Origin: an uncultured Cellulomonas sp.
GTDB taxonomy: Bacteria > Actinomycetota > Actinomycetes > Actinomycetales > Cellulomonadaceae
Length of the DNA stretch: 64,000 nt
Reading direction: 5' to 3'
Assembly (NCBI RefSeq): GCF_947494015.1
Contig: NZ_CANLTL010000006.1
Location: 186,001-250,000, forward strand
Part shown: piece by piece, positions 59,435 through 64,000 of the stretch
Layout of the letters: the number at the start of each line of letters is the position of its first letter
How positions within the stretch are numbered: the stretch's first letter is position 1
The notes under the pieces: model-generated
Told to the model about the DNA's origin: nothing
Seen by the model: only the letters and a program-made list of their open reading frames with translations
Databases searched by the model: none
Position numbers and translations under genes: made by a program

Positions 59435-60501
59435 CCCCCCGCAGCCCTCGTCGTGGTCGCGCCGCGGTGCGCGACGACGCCACCGCCGCCGGACGACCCG
59501 CCCCGCGCGCCGCCGGCACCGTGAACGGCACCGTGACCGGCACCGCCGCCGCCGGCGCGCCCGCCGGGGACGGGCCGGTGCTGGAGGCGGAGCACGTCAC
59601 CCGGACCTTCGGTGAGACGGTGGCGCTGCGCGACGTGAGCCTGGCCGTCCAGCCGGGCGAGCTGGTCGGGCTGCTGGGGCCGAACGGCGCGGGCAAGACG
59701 ACCCTGCTCAGCCTGGCGACGGGCCTGCGCAAGCCGGACTCGGGCACCGTGCGGCTGTTCGGTGGCGACCCGCGCAGCGCCACGAGCCGGGTCCGCCTGG
59801 GCACCACGCCGCAGGAGACGGGGCTCCCGCCGACGCTCACGGTCGGGGAGGTCGTCGACTTCATCGCGGGCCACTACCCCGACCCCATGCCGCGCGCGGA
59901 GCTGCTCGGCCGCTTCGGCCTGGCCGACCTCGCCCGCCGGCAGACCGGCGCGCTGTCCGGGGGGCAGAAGCGCCGACTGGCGGTCGCGCTCGCCGTGGTC
60001 GGGCGGCCCCGGCTCGTCGTCCTGGACGAGCCGACGACCGGTCTGGACGTCGAGGGCCGGCACGTGCTGTGGGAGGCGCTGCGCGAGTACCACGCGAGCG
60101 GGGCGACGGTCGTGGTCACCAGCCACTACCTGGAGGAGATCGAGGCGCTCGCCCAGCGCGTCGTCGTGATCGGCGGGGGCACCGTGCTCGCCGACGACTC
60201 GCTCGCTGCCGTCCTGGCGCGGGTGCAGGTCCGCCGGGTCACGTTCCAGCTCACCACGCCGGCGGCCGACGTCGTCGTCCTCGACCGGCTGCCGGGCGTG
60301 CGGGACGTGTCGCGCGACGGTGACCGCGTCCACCTGCTCGCCGCCGACGCCGACGCGCTCGTGCGCACCCTGGTCACCGGCGGCGTCGACTTCCGCGGGC
60401 TGGAGATCCGCGGTGCCTCGCTCGAGGAGGCGTTCCTGGCCCTGACCGCCGAGTCGCCGGCCGCGGCCGGCGCCGCCACGTCCGAGGAGATGGCCCGATG
60501 A
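59431..60501 (+). CDS. ABC transporter ATP-binding protein (CcmA/DrrA type)
   Basis: A 356-residue ATPase: disordered N-terminus (1-48), Walker A GPNGAGKTT, signature LSGGQKRRLAVALAV, Walker B LVVLDEPTTGLD, H-loop VVTSHYLEE, and a C-terminal extension with a domain typical of antibiotic/lipid exporter ATPases. ATG 59431 overlaps the regulator stop. Confidence 0.93.
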   Translation: MTPRSPRRGRAAVRDDATAAGRPAPRAAGTVNGTVTGTAAAGAPAGDGPVLEAEHVTRTFGETVALRDVSLAVQPGELVGLLGPNGAGKTTLLSLATGLRKPDSGTVRLFGGDPRSATSRVRLGTTPQETGLPPTLTVGEVVDFIAGHYPDPMPRAELLGRFGLADLARRQTGALSGGQKRRLAVALAVVGRPRLVVLDEPTTGLDVEGRHVLWEALREYHASGATVVVTSHYLEEIEALAQRVVVIGGGTVLADDSLAAVLARVQVRRVTFQLTTPAADVVVLDRLPGVRDVSRDGDRVHLLAADADALVRTLVTGGVDFRGLEIRGASLEEAFLALTAESPAAAGAATSEEMAR

Positions 60502-61337
60502 CGACGACCCCCGACCAGCACACCCGCCCTGCCGGAGCGGCAGAGCCGGTCGCCGCGCCGTCGGCCCGGGCTGCCCTGCCGCCGGTGGCGAACCTGCGGC
60601 TCGCGCTGCTGCACGCCCGCTACCAGTTCCTGGAGACGATCCGGGTCCCGATCGCGGTGATCGGCAACATGCTGTTCCCGGCGTTGGCGATGTTCTTCTT
60701 CGTCGTCCCGCAGGAGTCGGTCGCGAGCAACCCGGTCGCGGCGACCGCCGCCGTGGGCCAGCTCGGCATGTTCGCGGTGATGTCCACCTGCCTGTTCACC
60801 TACGGCGCCGGCGTCTCCGAGGACCGGCAGCAGCCGTTCGACCCGTTCCTGCGCACGCTGCCCGCCGGCGCCGGGCCGCGGATGGCCGGCCGGGTGGCCA
60901 ACGGTGCCGCGTTCGCGCTGCTCGGGCTGCTGCCGCTCGCCCTGATCGGCTGGCTGTTCACCGACGCGAGCGTCCCCGGGGCGCGGCTGGCCGTCAGCGT
61001 CCTGGTCATCGCCGCCGTCGCGCTGCCGTTCCTGCTGCTCGGGATGGCGATCGGGTACTCGCTCTCCTCGAAGGCGGCGCTGCCGGTGGTGCAGGTCGTG
61101 CTGTTCCCGCTCGCGTTCGCCGGTGGTCTGTTCATGCCGCCCGAGGCGTTCCCCGGGTGGCTCGACTCGCTGTCGACGGCGCTGCCCAGCCGCGCCGGAC
61201 GCGACCTGCTGGTCCAGGCGCTGACCGGCAGCGAGGCGCCGGCGACGTCGCTGCCGGTCCTGGTGGCCTGGGGCGTCCTGTTCGCGGCGCTGGCGGTGTG
61301 GGCGTACCGGCGCGACGAGGGCCGCCGCTTCCGCTGA
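60498..61337 (+). CDS. ABC-2 type transporter permease
   Basis: A 279-residue permease: cytosolic N-terminus, then six hydrophobic helices beginning PIAVIGNMLFPALAMFFFVVPQ and including LPFLLLGMAIGYSLSSKAALPVVQVVLFPLAFAGGLFMP, the ABC-2 signature region. Partner of the preceding ATPase; cargo unknown. Overlap ATGA. Confidence 0.92.
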   Translation: MTTTPDQHTRPAGAAEPVAAPSARAALPPVANLRLALLHARYQFLETIRVPIAVIGNMLFPALAMFFFVVPQESVASNPVAATAAVGQLGMFAVMSTCLFTYGAGVSEDRQQPFDPFLRTLPAGAGPRMAGRVANGAAFALLGLLPLALIGWLFTDASVPGARLAVSVLVIAAVALPFLLLGMAIGYSLSSKAALPVVQVVLFPLAFAGGLFMPPEAFPGWLDSLSTALPSRAGRDLLVQALTGSEAPATSLPVLVAWGVLFAALAVWAYRRDEGRRFR

Positions 61338-61371
61338 GCCGTCCGCGCGAGGAGCGGCCGGCGAAGCGCCG

Positions 61372-63948
61372 TCAGGCGAAGCGCCGCAGGCGCAGCGAGT
61401 TGGCCACGACCAGCACCGAGCTGAACGCCATCGCCGCGCCGGCGATCATCGGGTTCAGCAGGCCGGCCGCCGCCAGCGGGATCGCGGCCACGTTGTAGGC
61501 GAACGCCCAGAACAGGTTCTGCTGGATGATCTGCAGGGTCGCCCGGGACAGCCGGATCGCCTGCCCGGCGGACCGCAGGTCCCCGCGCACGAGCGTGAGG
61601 TCGGCGGCCTCGATCGCGACGTCGGTGCCCGTGCCCATGGCGAGCCCGAGGTCCGCGGCGGCCAGCGCGGCGGCGTCGTTCACGCCGTCCCCGACCATCG
61701 CGACCCGCGACCCCTGCGCCTGCAGGCGCTGCACGACGTCGACCTTGTCGGCCGGCATGACCTCGGCGATCACGTCGTCCTCGGCGATGCCGACCGCGCG
61801 GGCCGCCTCGCGCGCCGCGCCGACGTTGTCCCCGGTGAGCAGCACCGGTCGCAGGCCCAGCGACCGCAGCTCGGCGACGGCGTCCCGTGAGGTCGCCTTG
61901 ACGGGGTCGCGCAGGACGACGACGCCGCGCGCGGTGCCGTTCCAGGCGGCGGCGACCGCGGTCCCGCCGGCGGACTCGGCGTCGCGGAAGGCGGCCGTCA
62001 GGGCGTCGTCGACCACGACGCCCTCGCGCACCAGCCAGGCCGGGCGCCCGACGAGGACCCGGGTGCCGAGCCCGAGGCCGGAGTGCGCGGTCCGGACGGT
62101 GCCGCTCACGCCCGAGCCGGCGTCGTTGCGGAAGTCGAGCACCTGGTCCGAGCCGACCCCGACGCCGTCGGCGCCGACGCGCACCTCGCCGGGTACCGAG
62201 CCGGCCGGGGCCGGCGCGGAGGCCGCCGCGTCCCCGGCCGCGGCGATCGCGCGGGCGATGGGGTGCTCGCTCATCCGCTCCACCGCGGCGGCGAGCCGCA
62301 GCACCTCGGCGGCGGGCGTGCCGTCGGCGGCGACGACGTCGACCACCCGCATCCGCCCCTCGGTCACGGTGCCGGTCTTGTCGAGCACCACGGTGTCGAC
62401 GCGGCGGGTCTCCTCGAGGATCTCCGGCCCCTTGATGAGCACGCCGAGCTGGGCGCCGCGCCCGGTGCCGACGAGCAGCGCCGTCGGCGTCGCGAGCCCG
62501 AGGGCGCAGGGGCACGCGATGATCAGCACCGCGACCGCCGCCGTGAAGGCGGCCTGAGCGCTGTTGCCGGTCAGCAGCCAGACCGCCAGGGTGCCGAGCG
62601 CGAGGACCAGCACCACCGGGACGAACACGGCGGAGATCCGGTCGGCCAGGCGCTGGACCTGGGCCTTGCCGGTCTGCGCTGCCGACACCAGCCGGCCGAT
62701 CTGCGCCAGCACGGTGTCCTGCCCGACCCGGGTCGCCCGCACCACGAGGTACCCCGAGGTGTTGACGGTCGCGCCGGTCACCGCGGAGCCCGGGGCCACG
62801 TCCACCGGCACCGGCTCGCCGGTCACCAGGGACGCGTCCACCGCGCTGGTGCCCTCCACGACGACGCCGTCGGTGGCCACCTTCTCCCCGGGCCGGACGG
62901 CGAACAAATCGCCGACCACGAGGCGCCCGGCCGGGACGCGCTCCTCGACGCGTCGGCCCGCCGGATCGGTGGTGAGCAGGGTGGCGTCCTTGGCGCCCAG
63001 GTCGAGCAGGGCGCGCAGGGCGTCACCGGCCCGGCGCCGCGAGCGGTGCTCGGCGAGGCGCCCGGCGAGCAGGAAGGTGGTCACCACCGCGGCGACCTCG
63101 AAGTAGAGCTCGGGCATGCCGGTCCCGGCGTGGTCGGCGCGCGGCCACAGCGTCGGCTGCATCCGCATGCCGAGCGTGCCGGCGCCGCCGAGCAGCAGCG
63201 CCCACAGCGACCAGCCGGTCGCGGCGACGATGCCGATCGAGACCAGGGTGTCCATCGTGGACGCGCCGTGGCGGGCGGCCCGCGCCGCCGCCCGGTGGAA
63301 GGGCCACGCGGCCCACGTCACCACCGGCAGGGCCAGCGCGGCGACGACCCACTGCCACCCGGACACCTGCAGGGCCGGGATCATGGACAGCACCACGACC
63401 GGGACGGTCAGGACCGCGGAGACCCGCAGCCGGCGGCGCAGGTCGGTACCGCGGTCGGTCGTCGGCGCGGACAGGTCCGCGCCGTCGTCCGGGACGTCGT
63501 CCACCACCGGGCCCGGTGCGGGGGTGGGGTGCGGTTCTGTCGCGGTGCCCGGTGCCACGAGGGGGCCCGGCCCGGCGGCCTCGCCGCTGGTGCCGGCGGC
63601 CGCGGTGGCGCCCGCCGCCGCCGTCGGGTCCGGTGCAGGGGCGGTGGCGGTCCCGGGGTGCCCGGCGCGCTCGCCGCGCGCGGTCACCCGGGCGTCGTAC
63701 CCGGCCTTGCGCACGGCGGCGATGAGGTCGTCCTCGCCCGCGATCCCTGCGGCGTCGTCGGGCACGGTGAGCTCGACGTGTGCCGACTCCAGAGCGAGGT
63801 TCACCGTGGCGCTGGCCCCGGGGACCCGGTTGAGCTTCTTCTCCACCCGGGTCACGCACGACGCGCAGGTCATCCCCTCGACCGCCAGGTCGAGGGTGAC
63901 GACCGGCCGGAGGGGTGCGGCGGGCTGGTCCTGCGTGGCGTGCGACAT
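61372..63948 (-). CDS. P1B-type copper-translocating ATPase with N-terminal HMA domain
   Basis: An 858-residue metal pump. HMA domain with GMTCASC (residues 25-31), a Pro/Ala-rich spacer, eight membrane helices with CPC in IIACPCALGLATPTALL (about 482), phosphorylation motif DKTGTVTEG (about 520), the HP motif SEHPIARAI and hinge GDGVNDAAALAAADLGLAMG. CPC plus the single CXXC domain indicates Cu(I) (or Ag). It converges on the ABC permease with a 34-bp gap. The upstream 52 bp to the window end contain no clear regulator site. Confidence 0.95.
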   Translation of the reverse strand: MSHATQDQPAAPLRPVVTLDLAVEGMTCASCVTRVEKKLNRVPGASATVNLALESAHVELTVPDDAAGIAGEDDLIAAVRKAGYDARVTARGERAGHPGTATAPAPDPTAAAGATAAAGTSGEAAGPGPLVAPGTATEPHPTPAPGPVVDDVPDDGADLSAPTTDRGTDLRRRLRVSAVLTVPVVVLSMIPALQVSGWQWVVAALALPVVTWAAWPFHRAAARAARHGASTMDTLVSIGIVAATGWSLWALLLGGAGTLGMRMQPTLWPRADHAGTGMPELYFEVAAVVTTFLLAGRLAEHRSRRRAGDALRALLDLGAKDATLLTTDPAGRRVEERVPAGRLVVGDLFAVRPGEKVATDGVVVEGTSAVDASLVTGEPVPVDVAPGSAVTGATVNTSGYLVVRATRVGQDTVLAQIGRLVSAAQTGKAQVQRLADRISAVFVPVVLVLALGTLAVWLLTGNSAQAAFTAAVAVLIIACPCALGLATPTALLVGTGRGAQLGVLIKGPEILEETRRVDTVVLDKTGTVTEGRMRVVDVVAADGTPAAEVLRLAAAVERMSEHPIARAIAAAGDAAASAPAPAGSVPGEVRVGADGVGVGSDQVLDFRNDAGSGVSGTVRTAHSGLGLGTRVLVGRPAWLVREGVVVDDALTAAFRDAESAGGTAVAAAWNGTARGVVVLRDPVKATSRDAVAELRSLGLRPVLLTGDNVGAAREAARAVGIAEDDVIAEVMPADKVDVVQRLQAQGSRVAMVGDGVNDAAALAAADLGLAMGTGTDVAIEAADLTLVRGDLRSAGQAIRLSRATLQIIQQNLFWAFAYNVAAIPLAAAGLLNPMIAGAAMAFSSVLVVANSLRLRRFA

Positions 63949-64000
63949 GGCGTCCTCGCTGCGAGCGTGCCTGGGTACGGGTGGTGTGATGCCTGCGCCG

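Noticed and set aside
63949-64000. CsoR-type copper operator before the P1B ATPase
   Set aside because: Only a short GTACCCGTACCC-like run is visible near the end of the window, without the expected longer palindrome.

Overview
The window looks like the origin-proximal core of a very GC-rich actinobacterial chromosome, most likely order Micrococcales and close to Cellulomonadaceae. Evidence: nearly all codons end in G or C; four ParB-binding parS sites lie around parA and parB; and the gene order closely follows the chromosome-end/origin region known from Mycobacterium tuberculosis (gid-parA-parB ... trxC-trxB2 ... mviN-Rv3909-mutT4-pcnA, and ino1-padR ... ponA1 ... rpsF-ssb-rpsR-rplI ... dnaB). 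No transposase, prophage, CRISPR array, rRNA or tRNA gene was seen. The genus cannot be proved from the sequence alone.

Layout. 1-4.7 kb: rsmG, an unusually long gene-poor spacer, then parA-parB with parS sites. 4.7-16.1 kb (minus strand): D-Ala-D-Ala ligase, a PLP aminotransferase, trxB-trxA, a membrane pseudokinase, and the overlapping chain NUDIX-DUF6049-murJ. 16.3-18.4 kb: pcnA/cca coupled to a pyrimidine-dimer glycosylase, converging on an MFS transporter. 19.9-21.7 kb: padR-ino1 with a perfect palindromic operator. 21.9-29.4 kb: ponA-type PBP with a PASTA domain, rpsF-ssb-rpsR-rplI with a structured leader, a MATE pump, and dnaB behind a cluster of DnaA-box-like 9-mers. 29.5-41.8 kb: accessory genes, including a diguanylate cyclase, a lipoprotein PBP, PlsC-like acyltransferase, GDSL esterase with SLH repeats, two FAD oxidoreductases, and an RsbW-like/STAS/GAF-ANTAR signalling group. 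42.0-46.8 kb: lipoprotein plus a MacB-type tripartite ABC exporter. 47-51.2 kb: SDR, GNAT, then sigK-rskA facing a fasciclin-domain lipoprotein. 51.4-54.5 kb: an RsbQ-like hydrolase translationally coupled to a PAS-GGDEF-EAL protein. 54.7-58.1 kb: a flippase-like/pseudokinase membrane protein and a CPBP protease. 58.2-61.3 kb: a four-gene regulator-ABC operon with its own palindrome. 61.4-63.9 kb: a P1B copper ATPase.

How the genes work together. The first half is housekeeping: chromosome partitioning, peptidoglycan precursor supply and export (Ddl, MurJ, pseudokinase, PBPs), redox (Trx), inositol synthesis, ribosome and replication. The second half is signalling and envelope function: two c-di-GMP enzymes, anti-sigma/anti-anti-sigma elements, an ECF sigma regulon and several exporters. 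Three things stand out. (1) A match to the mycobacterial SigK promoter lies before the fasciclin gene next to sigK-rskA. (2) An RsbQ-type alpha/beta hydrolase is fused by operon overlap to a PAS-linked c-di-GMP enzyme, a bipartite small-molecule sensor. (3) At least ten genes have a TANNNT- or CANNNT-type -10 box 6-8 nt before the start codon, which implies widespread leaderless transcription and settles several start sites.
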